DNA from: JACVRN01 sp036403815
Lineage (GTDB): Bacteria > Acidobacteriota > Blastocatellia > Pyrinomonadales > Pyrinomonadaceae
Length of the DNA: 64,000 nucleotides
NCBI GenBank assembly: GCA_036403815.1
Contig: DASWQH010000078.1
Location: 1-64,000 of the forward strand
Reading direction: 5' to 3'
The notes under the pieces were generated by a model. That model made no database searches. It had not been told where the DNA came from and saw only the letters and a program-made list of their open reading frames with translations. Numbering within the stretch: position 1 is the first letter of the stretch; each line of letters starts with the position of its first letter. Of the stretch, positions 27,900 through 35,844 are shown in pieces. The translations under genes were made by a program, and so were the position numbers.

Positions 27900-27950
27900 C
27901 GACCTGCGAGCGAAGAGATTCTTTACTCTTCGCTCGCAGGTCGTTTGTTC
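27900..27950 (+). terminator. Terminator hairpin after atpC
   Basis: The arms 27900-27917 and 27926-27943 are perfect 18-bp complements (CGACCTGCGAGCGAAGAG) with an 8-nt loop, followed by TTTGTT. It also lies at the 3' side of the convergent gene at 27971-28261. Confidence 0.85.
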
Positions 27951-27970
27951 CTGGCGGCGCTCGCCTCGAA

Positions 27971-28261
27971 CTAGAACCCGCCCGGGCTGGTATCGCCGCT
28001 CTGCCCGCTGCCGCATCTCTCTACACATTTATCGTACTGCTTGGTAGCGCGCTCTTTACACTTGTCGCGCGCCGTTTCCGGAAGCGTGTCACATTTTTCC
28101 AGCGTCTTATCGCGGTTGTCACGACAATCGGACGAGCAGTCAACTGGCGTAATAGCGCTTGCACGACGCGTAGCAGCGATGCTGATGGCGGAGACCAGCA
28201 AAGCGGTCGCTACGACTACCAGTAATAAATAGCGGCGGGGGATTTTCATCAAAGTATGCAT
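27971..28261 (-). CDS. Small Cys-rich exported protein
   Basis: The protein has 96 residues. The hydrophobic N-terminus (IPRRYLLLVVVATALLVSAI) predicts a signal peptide or anchor. The mature part has six Cys spaced CSSDC..KC..KC..KC..RC (CSSDCRDNRDKTLEKC onward), suggesting disulfides or metal binding. GAGAGG precedes the ATG at 28261; a longer frame to 28351 is less likely. No family is recognised. Confidence 0.65.
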   Translation of the reverse strand: MHTLMKIPRRYLLLVVVATALLVSAISIAATRRASAITPVDCSSDCRDNRDKTLEKCDTLPETARDKCKERATKQYDKCVERCGSGQSGDTSPGGF

Positions 28262-28476
28262 TTTCTTACCTCTCGGATTCCGTTTGTAGAAGACCAGCAG
28301 CATTTGCGGCCATGCTTTTGTCAGCGATAAAAGTTTTGCTGTCCACTTCAAGCGTGAGCCATACGGGCGCGGGGGTCAAAGCGGTCGCAAAAATCGGTGC
28401 GCCTGATTATCTTTCCTTGACACACTGTAGTCAAACTTTTTGCCGCCTGAAGCACGAAATAAATCTTGTTTCATGC

Positions 28477-28505
28477 TTGAAACAATAGCCCAGACGCGGT
28501 ATAAT
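28477..28505 (+). promoter_or_regulatory. Sigma-70-type promoter upstream of ruvB
   Basis: TTGAAA (28477-28482), a 17-nt spacer and TATAAT (28500-28505) lie 55 bp before the ruvB start. Confidence 0.75.
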
Positions 28506-28560
28506 GCGGTTCGTCTTTAAGGGTAGATTTAAGAGCATCAGAAGGGTTCAAAAGTAAGTG

Positions 28561-29616
28561 ATGTCAGAGACTAAAGAAGCAGTTATCAAAGACGAGCAGG
28601 AGCGCGCGGTGGCGGGCGAGGCCACCCCGGAAGATGTGCAGGCAGAGCCTTCCTTGCGCCCGCGCCGCTTGGCCGAGTACATAGGTCAGGCCAGAGTCAC
28701 GAACAATCTTAAAATCTTTTTGAAGGCGGCACGCGCACGCCGCGAGGCACTGGATCACGTTCTCTTCTCCGGCCCTCCGGGCTTGGGCAAGACCACGCTT
28801 GCCAACATCATCGCGGCGGAGATGGAGGCGGAGCTAAAGAGCGTCGGCGCGCCTTCGATTGAGCGCGGCGGAGACCTTGCAGCCATCCTGACCAATCTGC
28901 AAGAGGGAGATGTGCTCTTCATTGACGAGATTCACCGTCTCAAGCCGCAGATTGAAGAGGTCTTGTATCCGGCGATGGAGGATTATCATCTGGACATCAT
29001 GATCGGACAGGGCACAGCCGCACGCTCCATTAAATTAGAGCTGCCGAAGTTCACTTTAGTCGGAGCTACTACACGAGCCGGACTTATCACAGCCCCTTTG
29101 CGCGGGCGCTTCGGCATTGTTCAGCACCTTGATTTCTACACGCAGCAGGAGTTGGAGATTATCGTTCATCGCTCTGCGGAGATTCTGAATGTAGAGATTG
29201 AGGCGACCGGCGCAAGCGAGTTAGCACGGCGCGCACGCGGCACACCGCGCATCGCCAACCGCTTGCTCAGACGCGTGCGCGATTACGCGGAGGTCTTGAG
29301 CGACGGTCGCATCACGCAAGCACTCGCCAAACGCGCTCTTGATGAAATGGAGGTTGATCGCTTCGGCCTGGACGAGATTGATCGCAAGCTCTTGAGCACC
29401 ATCATAGAGAAGTTCGACGGCGGCCCCGTGGGCGTCGGCACCATCTGCGCGTCCCTTAGCGAAGAGCGCGAATCAATCGAAGAGATAATTGAGCCTTACC
29501 TAATTCAGATTGGCTTCCTGAATCGCACGCCGCGCGGGCGGGTCGTCACACGCGCCGCCTACAAGCACATGGGCGTTGCTCGTCCAAGGCCGGAACAGGG
29601 CGTGCTCGCAAGCTAA
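28561..29616 (+). CDS. ruvB: Holliday junction branch-migration helicase RuvB
   Basis: The protein has 351 residues. Walker A GPPGLGKTTLA, Walker B VLFIDEIHRL, sensor 1 LVGATTRAG, arginine finger region (GTPRIANRLLRR) and the winged-helix tail (DEMEVDRFGLDEIDRKLL) are all present. It is the hexameric motor of the RuvABC resolvasome. GTG-ATG tandem codons occur; ATG at 28561 is chosen. ruvA and ruvC are not adjacent. A sigma-70-type promoter lies directly upstream. Confidence 0.97.
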   Translation: MSETKEAVIKDEQERAVAGEATPEDVQAEPSLRPRRLAEYIGQARVTNNLKIFLKAARARREALDHVLFSGPPGLGKTTLANIIAAEMEAELKSVGAPSIERGGDLAAILTNLQEGDVLFIDEIHRLKPQIEEVLYPAMEDYHLDIMIGQGTAARSIKLELPKFTLVGATTRAGLITAPLRGRFGIVQHLDFYTQQELEIIVHRSAEILNVEIEATGASELARRARGTPRIANRLLRRVRDYAEVLSDGRITQALAKRALDEMEVDRFGLDEIDRKLLSTIIEKFDGGPVGVGTICASLSEERESIEEIIEPYLIQIGFLNRTPRGRVVTRAAYKHMGVARPRPEQGVLAS

Positions 29617-29620
29617 GAAT

Positions 29621-29695
29621 AGAGGTTAGAGATTAGAGGTTAGAGGTCAGTCAAAAGCATTTACTAACCTCTAGCCTCTGACTTCTAACCTCTGC
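29621..29695. repeat. Heptad-word inverted repeat (AGAGGTT type)
   Basis: The left arm (29621-29650) is AGAGGTT, AGAGATT, AGAGGTT and AGAGGTC; the right arm (29663-29695) is complementary. It sits between convergent ruvB and pdxJ. Near-identical words recur at 37589 and 45515. Confidence 0.9.
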
Positions 29696-29824
29696 TTTTC
29701 AAGTTTCGGTCGGCAATTTTGACTGGCCGAAAAGAGCCGGGGCGGGCGTGGGAGAAGCGGATCGGGAGCCATTTCTTCTGCGCTAGCCCCGGCATTTTGA
29801 TGAAGAGCCTAGCCTTTAATTTTT

Positions 29825-30583
29825 TTACCCTTTGCTCCCGGCCTTAATGGCTTCCAGCATTTCGCGCACGGCTGCTTCTAATCCTATAAAGATTGAGCGA
29901 GAGATGATGTGGTGGCCTATGTTGAATTCTGTAATCTCTTCGATGGCAGAAACTGTGCTGACGTTTCTGTGTGTGAGGCCGTGACCGGCGGCGACTCTCA
30001 GGCCGTACTGAGAGGCTAACGTGGCGGCTTCTCTGAGGCGACGCAGTTCCTGCGAGGCGCGCAGTGAGCCTTCCGTATGCAGGCTGCGCCCGCCGAGCGT
30101 GGCGTCTGCGTACTCAGCCGTGCAAAGCTCTACCTGCTGTGCCGAGACTTCGTGCGCGGCCTCTATCTGAAGAGGGTCAGGGTCTATGAAGAGGCTGGTG
30201 GTGATGTTGCTGGCACGCAGGCGGCTGACAGCCGCACGCACTATAGAGAGATTCCCGCGCACGTCCATGCCGCCCTCGGTCGTTATCTCGTTCGGATTCT
30301 CCGCCACGAGCGTGACGGCATCCGGACGCGCATCGAGCGCGATTTTCATCATCTCTTCGGTGGCGGCCATCTCTACGTTCAGGTAAGTCGTGACGACTGT
30401 GCGCAGGGTGAAGAGGTCTTTGTCCTGTATGTGGCGGCGGTCAGTTCTGAGATGTATGGTGATGCCGTCGGCTCCGGCCTGTTCACAGGCGACGGTAGCC
30501 GCCACGACGCTCGGCTCCGGCGCACGCCTCGCCTGTCGAACCGTCGCCACATGGTCTATGTTGACGTTGAGCCGCGCCGTCAT
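29825..30583 (-). CDS. pdxJ: Pyridoxine 5'-phosphate synthase
   Basis: The protein has 252 residues. It contains LNVNIDHVATVRQARR, DGITIHLRTDRRHIQDKD, VTLVAENPNEITTEGG, VAAGHGLTHRNV and EFNIGHHIISRSIF, all PdxJ signatures. It condenses 1-deoxyxylulose 5-phosphate with aminoacetone 3-phosphate in vitamin B6 synthesis. The ATG at 30583 is preferred over a TTG at 30595. It is monocistronic; hairpin repeats lie on both sides. Confidence 0.96.
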   Translation of the reverse strand: MTARLNVNIDHVATVRQARRAPEPSVVAATVACEQAGADGITIHLRTDRRHIQDKDLFTLRTVVTTYLNVEMAATEEMMKIALDARPDAVTLVAENPNEITTEGGMDVRGNLSIVRAAVSRLRASNITTSLFIDPDPLQIEAAHEVSAQQVELCTAEYADATLGGRSLHTEGSLRASQELRRLREAATLASQYGLRVAAGHGLTHRNVSTVSAIEEITEFNIGHHIISRSIFIGLEAAVREMLEAIKAGSKG

Positions 30584-30627
30584 AAGCTGAGTCAACTAAT
30601 ACTGTATTGCAGAATAAAAGAAGGAAA

Positions 30628-30717
30628 GATTAACCACTAAATCACACGAAGCAGCACGAAAAGAGGGATTTCTTTGGTGTGCCTTCTTCGTGCTGTTTCG
30701 TGTGATTTAGTGGTTCA
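30628..30717. repeat. Inverted repeat AACCACTAAATCACACGAAG type
   Basis: AACCACTAAATCACACGAAG (about 30633) pairs with CTTCGTGCTGTTTCGTGTGA followed by TTTAGTGGTT (about 30687-30716). The same words occur at 20981-21056 and 61608-61704. Confidence 0.85.
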
Positions 30718-30768
30718 TTTCCTCTTACCTCGATTGCAATTCGTGCAGCAATTCCGCCCCTGTTCTCT

Positions 30769-31575
30769 TTAAGCAAGCGCGGAAGCATGTTCTTCCTGCT
30801 CTTCTTTGGCGGTAGCTGCTTTGCGCGCCGCCTCGATTGCCTCTCTGTAAGCGCCGCTCCGCTCAAATTTCTTGACGGCACGAACTTCGTCAAGAAGACG
30901 CGGCGTGTCGCGGAAAACGCTCAGCTTACTTCCTTCGTTATGATCCCAGCGCACCGCTATCTCTTCCATGCGCAGTCCCGCCAGATGTGCAACGTACAGG
31001 TATTCCACATCGAAGCCGAAGCGCTCTATCTTCGCGGCCTCTATCAAAGGACGGCAGACATCCATGCGAAAAGCTTTGAAGCCGCACTGCGTATCCCAGA
31101 ACGGCAACCCGGTCGCAACGCGCACTATGAGGTTGATGATGCGTCCTCCCTGCTCGCGTCGCCACGGCTGGTGAACGCCTATCAGGCTGCGGTCAAGTGC
31201 GCGTGAGCCAAAGGTTAAATCGCGCTCTCCCCGCTCAATCGGCTGTATGAGCTTTGGAGTTTCAGTAATCGGCGTTGAAAGGTCTGCGTCGGAGAAAAGA
31301 GCTATGGGCGCGTGCGCAGCCAGAAGTCCTGTACGAACCGCATAGCCCTTGCCGCGATTCTTCTCATAACGAATACAGCGTGTGATGACATGCCCGCGCT
31401 GAGCGAAGATCTGCTCGGCGACTTCGGCGGTGTGGTCTTGAGAGCCGTCGTCCACGACGATTAATTCGCCGTCTGCGACATGCTCGTCCAGATAGTCCAG
31501 AATTGTCCGCAGCGTCGCGCCTATACGCGCCGCCTCGTTGAAAGCGGGAACGATGATGGAGAGAGAAGGAGGCAT
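30769..31575 (-). CDS. Glycosyltransferase family 2, ALG5-like (polyprenyl-phosphate glucosyltransferase type)
   Basis: The protein has 268 residues. The GT-A fold shows LSIIVPAFNEAARIGATLRT, VVDDGSQDHT, the metal-binding FSDADLSTPI and the subfamily hallmark GLPFWDTQCGFKAFR. These match dolichyl-phosphate beta-glucosyltransferase relatives, which load a sugar from a nucleotide donor onto a polyprenyl phosphate at the cytoplasmic membrane face. No membrane helix is predicted. A heptad repeat abuts its start; pdxJ lies downstream after an intergenic repeat. Confidence 0.88.
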   Translation of the reverse strand: MPPSLSIIVPAFNEAARIGATLRTILDYLDEHVADGELIVVDDGSQDHTAEVAEQIFAQRGHVITRCIRYEKNRGKGYAVRTGLLAAHAPIALFSDADLSTPITETPKLIQPIERGERDLTFGSRALDRSLIGVHQPWRREQGGRIINLIVRVATGLPFWDTQCGFKAFRMDVCRPLIEAAKIERFGFDVEYLYVAHLAGLRMEEIAVRWDHNEGSKLSVFRDTPRLLDEVRAVKKFERSGAYREAIEAARKAATAKEEQEEHASALA

Positions 31576-31585
31576 CTTTAATCCA

Positions 31586-31660
31586 GTGAATCGTCAATCG
31601 TAAACGCGTGAATAAATAAAAGCCGTTCTGCTATTTACGATTCACGATTAACGATTGACG
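31586..31660. repeat. Heptad-word inverted repeat (ACGATTG type)
   Basis: The right arm (31632-31660) has TTTACGA TTCACGA TTAACGA TTGACG; the left arm (31586-31613) is a degenerate complement. It begins about 10 bp from the glycosyltransferase start codon (31575). Confidence 0.7.
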
Positions 31661-31838
31661 AAGCTTATTCCTCATCAAAAAAATAGCCCGAAATATAATC
31701 AAGCCGTGGCGCTGCACGAAGCAATGGTCTTTACCTGTGCGGCCAGCCTGCGGCCTGTGTTATATTTGGGGTGCGTGCCGCAACTTTTGCTCTCTACAGG
31801 GCAAAGAGGGCGGCGCAGGAGGAGTTCTGGAGCATAGC

Positions 31839-33536
31839 ATGAGCAAGCAGTTTCTCATAGTCGCAGCAGCTATCTTCATCACCGCCACGGTCATAGGCGG
31901 CACGGTGGGAACGAGCGCACGCCATTTCAACGCGCCTGAGAAGGGCGCTGTCTCGACCGCCGAGCAGATTGAAGGCGACTACAGCGATGCCATGAATGTA
32001 GTCGCAGGCAATTACGCGGGCGAGGTTGACTATGAAAAGGCCACGCAGGCTTCTATTCAGGGCATGCTCTCCACGCTCGACCCGCACTCTATGTATTTTA
32101 CGCGGAACGAGTTCAAGAAGCTGAAGGAAGATCAGGACTCGCGCTTTTACGGCATCGGCGTAACTATCTTGCAGCACCGCGACGGCGTTTACGTGCAATC
32201 GGCTGTTAAGGGCACACCGGCTGAGCGCGCAGGTCTTCGCTACGGCGACCGCATCGTTGAGGTTGACGGCAAAGACGCGCGCGATTGGACGAGCGAGCAG
32301 GTTTCAAAGAACGTGCGCGGCGATAGGGGCGAGGCCGTCATGATTAAGGTCGAGCGCGCAGGCTCAAGCGAGCCGCTCTCCTTCAACATAGTGCGCGACG
32401 CCGTGCCGCTTCCCTCCATCAGCAACACTTTCATGATACGCCCGAACGTCGGCTACGTAGGCTTGACGCGCGGCTTCCAGCATACAACGGGCGATGAGCT
32501 TAGCGATGCCATCAAGAATCTGAAGGCGCAGGGGATGCGTCAGCTTGTGCTTGACCTGCGCAACAATCCGGGTGGGTTGCTGGATCAGGCCATTGACGTA
32601 GCGAGCGAGTTTTTGCCGCGCGGGCAGGTGGTGGTTTCCGTGCGCGGGCGCGAATATGAGCAGCCGATTCTTTACCGCTCGAAGGGCACAGACCCGGAGG
32701 AGTTCCCGCTCGTAGTCCTGATTAACCGCAACTCCGCTTCGGCCTCCGAGATTGTCGCGGGGGCGATTCAGGATCAGGGGCGCGGGCTGGTCGTAGGCGA
32801 AACCAGTTTCGGCAAGGCTCTGGTGCAGCGTGTTTACCAGCTTCCTCTGGGCGCTGGCCTGACCTTGACCACGGCGAAATACTACACGCCTTTCGGGCGC
32901 TCCATCCAGCGCTCTTACGCCAACGGCTCGCTCTATGATTACTACACGCGGCACGATCTGGATAACGATGGCAACGCAAACGCGAATGCTCAAGCTGTGC
33001 CGACGCCCGGCGCTCAAGCGACGCCAGTGCCCGCGCCTACACCGCCTCCCGGCCCAGCCGTCAAGACAGCAGGCGGGCGCATCTTCTACGGCGGCGGCGG
33101 TATCACGCCCGACGTTGAGGTCAAGCCGCTGAACGGGACGGTTGTTCGCGGTCGAATCGCGGAGGCTGCTTTCCAGTTCACACGCCAACTGGCAGCCGGA
33201 CAAATCCCCGGCCTTGAGTCTTACAAAATAGAGAAGACCGAATACGGCCACCTACTGCGCCCGACCGATTATCCGGTCACAGACAAAGTCCTCGAAGCCT
33301 TCCGCAACTTCCTGCGCAAAGACCCCACGCTCGGCGTTCAACCCTCACAGGTAGACGCGGAGCTTGACTTCGTGCGCCTGCGCGTGCGCGACGAGATTAT
33401 CACCGCCGCCTACTCCACAGACTCAGGCAGCCGCGTCCTTCTGGAAAGCGACCCGCAAGTTCTTCGCGCCGTCGAGCTACTTCCCGACGCCAAGCGCCTA
33501 GCCGAAAGCATACGCAACGGCGCAACGCTGAGCTAA
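31839..33536 (+). CDS. C-terminal processing (S41/CtpA) protease with PDZ domain
   Basis: The protein has 565 residues. An N-terminal signal anchor (FLIVAAAIFITATVIGGTVG) exports it to the periplasm. DYEKATQASIQGMLSTLDPH and a PDZ domain (about 85-170; GIGVTILQ, GDRIVEVDGKDA) follow. The S41 catalytic region has LDLRNNPGG, the nucleophile in NRNSASASEIVAGAIQDQ, and the general-base Lys in ETSFGKALVQ. A Pro/Ala-rich insert (about 380-410) follows. It cleaves protein C-termini. The ATG at 31839 is chosen for its signal peptide and nearby GGAG. Confidence 0.93.
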   Translation: MSKQFLIVAAAIFITATVIGGTVGTSARHFNAPEKGAVSTAEQIEGDYSDAMNVVAGNYAGEVDYEKATQASIQGMLSTLDPHSMYFTRNEFKKLKEDQDSRFYGIGVTILQHRDGVYVQSAVKGTPAERAGLRYGDRIVEVDGKDARDWTSEQVSKNVRGDRGEAVMIKVERAGSSEPLSFNIVRDAVPLPSISNTFMIRPNVGYVGLTRGFQHTTGDELSDAIKNLKAQGMRQLVLDLRNNPGGLLDQAIDVASEFLPRGQVVVSVRGREYEQPILYRSKGTDPEEFPLVVLINRNSASASEIVAGAIQDQGRGLVVGETSFGKALVQRVYQLPLGAGLTLTTAKYYTPFGRSIQRSYANGSLYDYYTRHDLDNDGNANANAQAVPTPGAQATPVPAPTPPPGPAVKTAGGRIFYGGGGITPDVEVKPLNGTVVRGRIAEAAFQFTRQLAAGQIPGLESYKIEKTEYGHLLRPTDYPVTDKVLEAFRNFLRKDPTLGVQPSQVDAELDFVRLRVRDEIITAAYSTDSGSRVLLESDPQVLRAVELLPDAKRLAESIRNGATLS

Positions 33537-33650
33537 CGAAATAGCAGTAAGGCGTTATCAAATTCGAGCGTTATAATTATAGTTAGATTTTCGGGGGAAT
33601 GGGGCTAATCCAAAGCTATACTTGTTGCCTATAATGAGTTATAAATCCTC

Positions 33651-34457
33651 TTAACTCCTGTTTGCCACTGCCCACTTTTCTGGAAAATATGATGCTGCTT
33701 TATTCAGTATCCCATATTCAATATCGGCTAGCGGCTCTAACTGAAATATCTCAGATATCCAAATTGCATTGGACGCAAGCGGGTAGTATTTCAACTGTCC
33801 ACCTGATTCTCCGTACCACTCGAAAAGTGTGCCTGTTTCATCATCGCCAGCAAGTCGCCTTCCTAACTCTCCGCGCCTGTTAACCGGGAAGTACCAATTT
33901 AGGTCACGAGGATTAGGCATTGTGAGGTGGAATTGATGAAGTTGATAATGTCTTGCTGGATTCCAAGAAAGTACGAGATAGGAACTCCGGCTAAGGTCAA
34001 TATTCCCTCCGCGTCCTATGCTGACAGCATGATGCCAGCCTTCAACTACCTCAATCAGCGACACTCCAACATCTAACGGTCTGTCCCTATAGTTACGTTG
34101 ATCTATACCCTTCGTCCTCAAATAATCCCAAAACTGCCCGGCTGAGTTTGATAGTTCAAGCGACACGCGCCCCGTTCTTTCAATTTTGTTTAGTTCACGT
34201 CGCATCTTGCAAGAAAGACCATAGCTAATGCGCAATCTGTCTTCACTCGGTAGCAAGACATCAAAGATGGCTTTACTCTCTTGCGCTCCACCATTGAACG
34301 CCAAGGCTACGGCGCGCTCGAAGTCCCGCCAGCCGGGTAAGGTCATGCCGTTTTCAACTTGCAGCATACCTGTACCATCTTGATAAGTGCTCAAAATGAG
34401 CCTAAGTCTCTCAACTTCACGCTCTGTTGGCGGCCTATCAATAAGTGCTTGCGGCAA
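33651..34457 (-). CDS. Candidate type II restriction endonuclease
   Basis: The protein has 268 residues and I do not recognise its family. It follows a C-protein-like regulator, and a D12-class adenine methylase is divergent from that regulator: the standard regulator-endonuclease-methylase arrangement. A PD-(D/E)xK-like pattern is visible: ESKAIFDVLL (Asp about residue 66) followed by ISYGLSCKMRREL, i.e. D...SxK. It uses a TTG start at 34457 with AGGGAG 7 nt upstream, overlapping the regulator stop, which indicates coupling. The segment is visibly more A+T-rich than neighbours, suggesting transfer. Nuclease activity and target site are inference. Confidence 0.6.
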   Translation of the reverse strand: MPQALIDRPPTEREVERLRLILSTYQDGTGMLQVENGMTLPGWRDFERAVALAFNGGAQESKAIFDVLLPSEDRLRISYGLSCKMRRELNKIERTGRVSLELSNSAGQFWDYLRTKGIDQRNYRDRPLDVGVSLIEVVEGWHHAVSIGRGGNIDLSRSSYLVLSWNPARHYQLHQFHLTMPNPRDLNWYFPVNRRGELGRRLAGDDETGTLFEWYGESGGQLKYYPLASNAIWISEIFQLEPLADIEYGILNKAASYFPEKWAVANRS

Positions 34458-34468
34458 AAGATTTCTCC

Positions 34469-34708
34469 CTAGTTGTTTTCTAGCTCTAACTCGTCTTTCA
34501 GCAATTCATCGGTGGTTACATTGAATAGCCGAGCAACATTCAACACAAATTCGGCTGTGGGCATCTTCTTTCCGGCTTCTAGTTCGCTGATGTAACCGTG
34601 TGCAGTAAGTCCAAGTTCGTTCGCTAACTGTTTCAACGTCATATCGTGTCGCACCCGCAAGGCACGCAGTTTTTCACCAAATCGCTGGATGCTTCGCTCG
34701 TTATACAT
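34469..34708 (-). CDS. XRE-family regulator, probable restriction-modification controller (C protein)
   Basis: The protein has 79 residues, the typical C-protein size. The helix-turn-helix is RFGEKLRALRVRHDMTLKQL, ELGLTAHGYISELEAGKKMP, and the tail is VARLFNVTTDELLKDELELE. C proteins dimerise on palindromic C-boxes, activate their own operon with the endonuclease and delay restriction until methylation is complete. ATG 34708 is preferred; a longer frame from 34759 would put the TGTCTCC-ATT-GGAGACA palindrome inside the gene. There is no Shine-Dalgarno, as in many leaderless C genes. Confidence 0.8.
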   Translation of the reverse strand: MYNERSIQRFGEKLRALRVRHDMTLKQLANELGLTAHGYISELEAGKKMPTAEFVLNVARLFNVTTDELLKDELELENN

Positions 34709-34741
34709 GTATCTTGACAGACATAAATCGACATGGTATCG

Positions 34742-34758
34742 TGTCTCCATTGGAGACA
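34742..34758. promoter_or_regulatory. Palindrome, candidate C-box/operator of the restriction-modification system
   Basis: TGTCTCC-ATT-GGAGACA is a perfect 7+7 palindrome. It lies 34 bp before the regulator start and 38 bp before the methylase start, in the shared divergent promoter region. Confidence 0.6.
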
Positions 34759-34796
34759 TCGCGTAACATCGTTTTATTGAGTTGGGAAAAGGCTAA

Positions 34797-35687
34797 ATGG
34801 CGGAGAAAACAAAAAAAGAAGAACATCAGATACTCAACAGTCCTATCAAATGGGTCGGCGGCAAATCACGTTTACGTAAATATATTATCCCTTTACTACC
34901 TGAACATACTTGCTATGTTGAACCTTTCGCTGGCGCGGCTTGGGTACTTTTCGGCAAACCTCCGAGCGACGTTGAAATCCTGAATGATAAAGAACAGGAG
35001 TTAATAAACTTCTTCCGCGTTGTAAAAGAAAAGTCGGAAGAATTGATTGCATCTTTTGAATGGGAACTCGTTTCTCGCACAGAGTTTGAGCGTCTAGCCG
35101 GCTTAGAGTCTACTCAACTATCTGACGTTCAACGCGCCCATCGCTTCTACTATCTGATTATGGCTGGATGGGGCGGAGAATTACACTATCCGCGCTTTCA
35201 GACAAGTATTACCGATGGTGGGCATGGTAATAGGCTATTTGGCGCGCTTAAAACGCTACGGAAGCGCCTTGAGCCTATTCATAAACGCCTCAGCACTGTC
35301 ATCATTGAAAACCTTGATTGGCAAGATTGCATTGACCGTTATGATCGTCAAGGAACAGTGATGTATATAGACCCACCTTATCCGGGTAATGGCTGCAATT
35401 ACTCACACAATATGCGAGATTGGGATGCACACAAACTTCTTGCAGAGCGTTTGGGTCGCACTCAATGTAAATGGATTCTATCTTCTTATGATAAATCAGA
35501 AATCCGTAATTTATTTGCTCAATACAACTTCACGCCTATTCAATCTTCTTCAGGTATGAATACGGAGAAGAACGGTAGCACACGAGTCTTAAATATAGAA
35601 ATACTGATAACGAACTTTAAGCCAAAGGACAACACATCAATGGCCTCGAATAAAACGCATCAAGCTATCTTAGATTTAGGTGCTTAG
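34797..35687 (+). CDS. DNA adenine methyltransferase, D12 (Dam) class
   Basis: The protein has 296 residues. NSPIKWVGGKSRLRKYIIPL (motif X), CYVEPFAGAAWVLF (motif I, SAM binding) and MYIDPPYPG (motif IV, DPPY) define an alpha-type N6-adenine methylase of the Dam/D12 class. It would protect the host site cut by the neighbouring endonuclease; the recognition sequence cannot be read from the protein alone. AAAAGG precedes the ATG. Base composition is lower in GC than neighbouring housekeeping genes. Confidence 0.92.
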   Translation: MAEKTKKEEHQILNSPIKWVGGKSRLRKYIIPLLPEHTCYVEPFAGAAWVLFGKPPSDVEILNDKEQELINFFRVVKEKSEELIASFEWELVSRTEFERLAGLESTQLSDVQRAHRFYYLIMAGWGGELHYPRFQTSITDGGHGNRLFGALKTLRKRLEPIHKRLSTVIIENLDWQDCIDRYDRQGTVMYIDPPYPGNGCNYSHNMRDWDAHKLLAERLGRTQCKWILSSYDKSEIRNLFAQYNFTPIQSSSGMNTEKNGSTRVLNIEILITNFKPKDNTSMASNKTHQAILDLGA

Positions 35688-35844
35688 CCCACAATCCTTT
35701 TTACAGGCAAGCGCTAAAAATTCATAATTAAAGGCTGAATGGTAGAGACGAAAGACTCAGGCCGCAAGCCCTGTAGCTTCCCTTTCATTATTCCTCCCTG
35801 ATTGCAGAATAATCGTTGACTTACTTCAAGACTTCGCATAGAAG

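Noticed and set aside
28417..28445. TTGACA as the ruvB -35 box
   Set aside because: No -10 hexamer lies at a usable distance; TTGAAA-17-TATAAT at 28477-28505 is far better.
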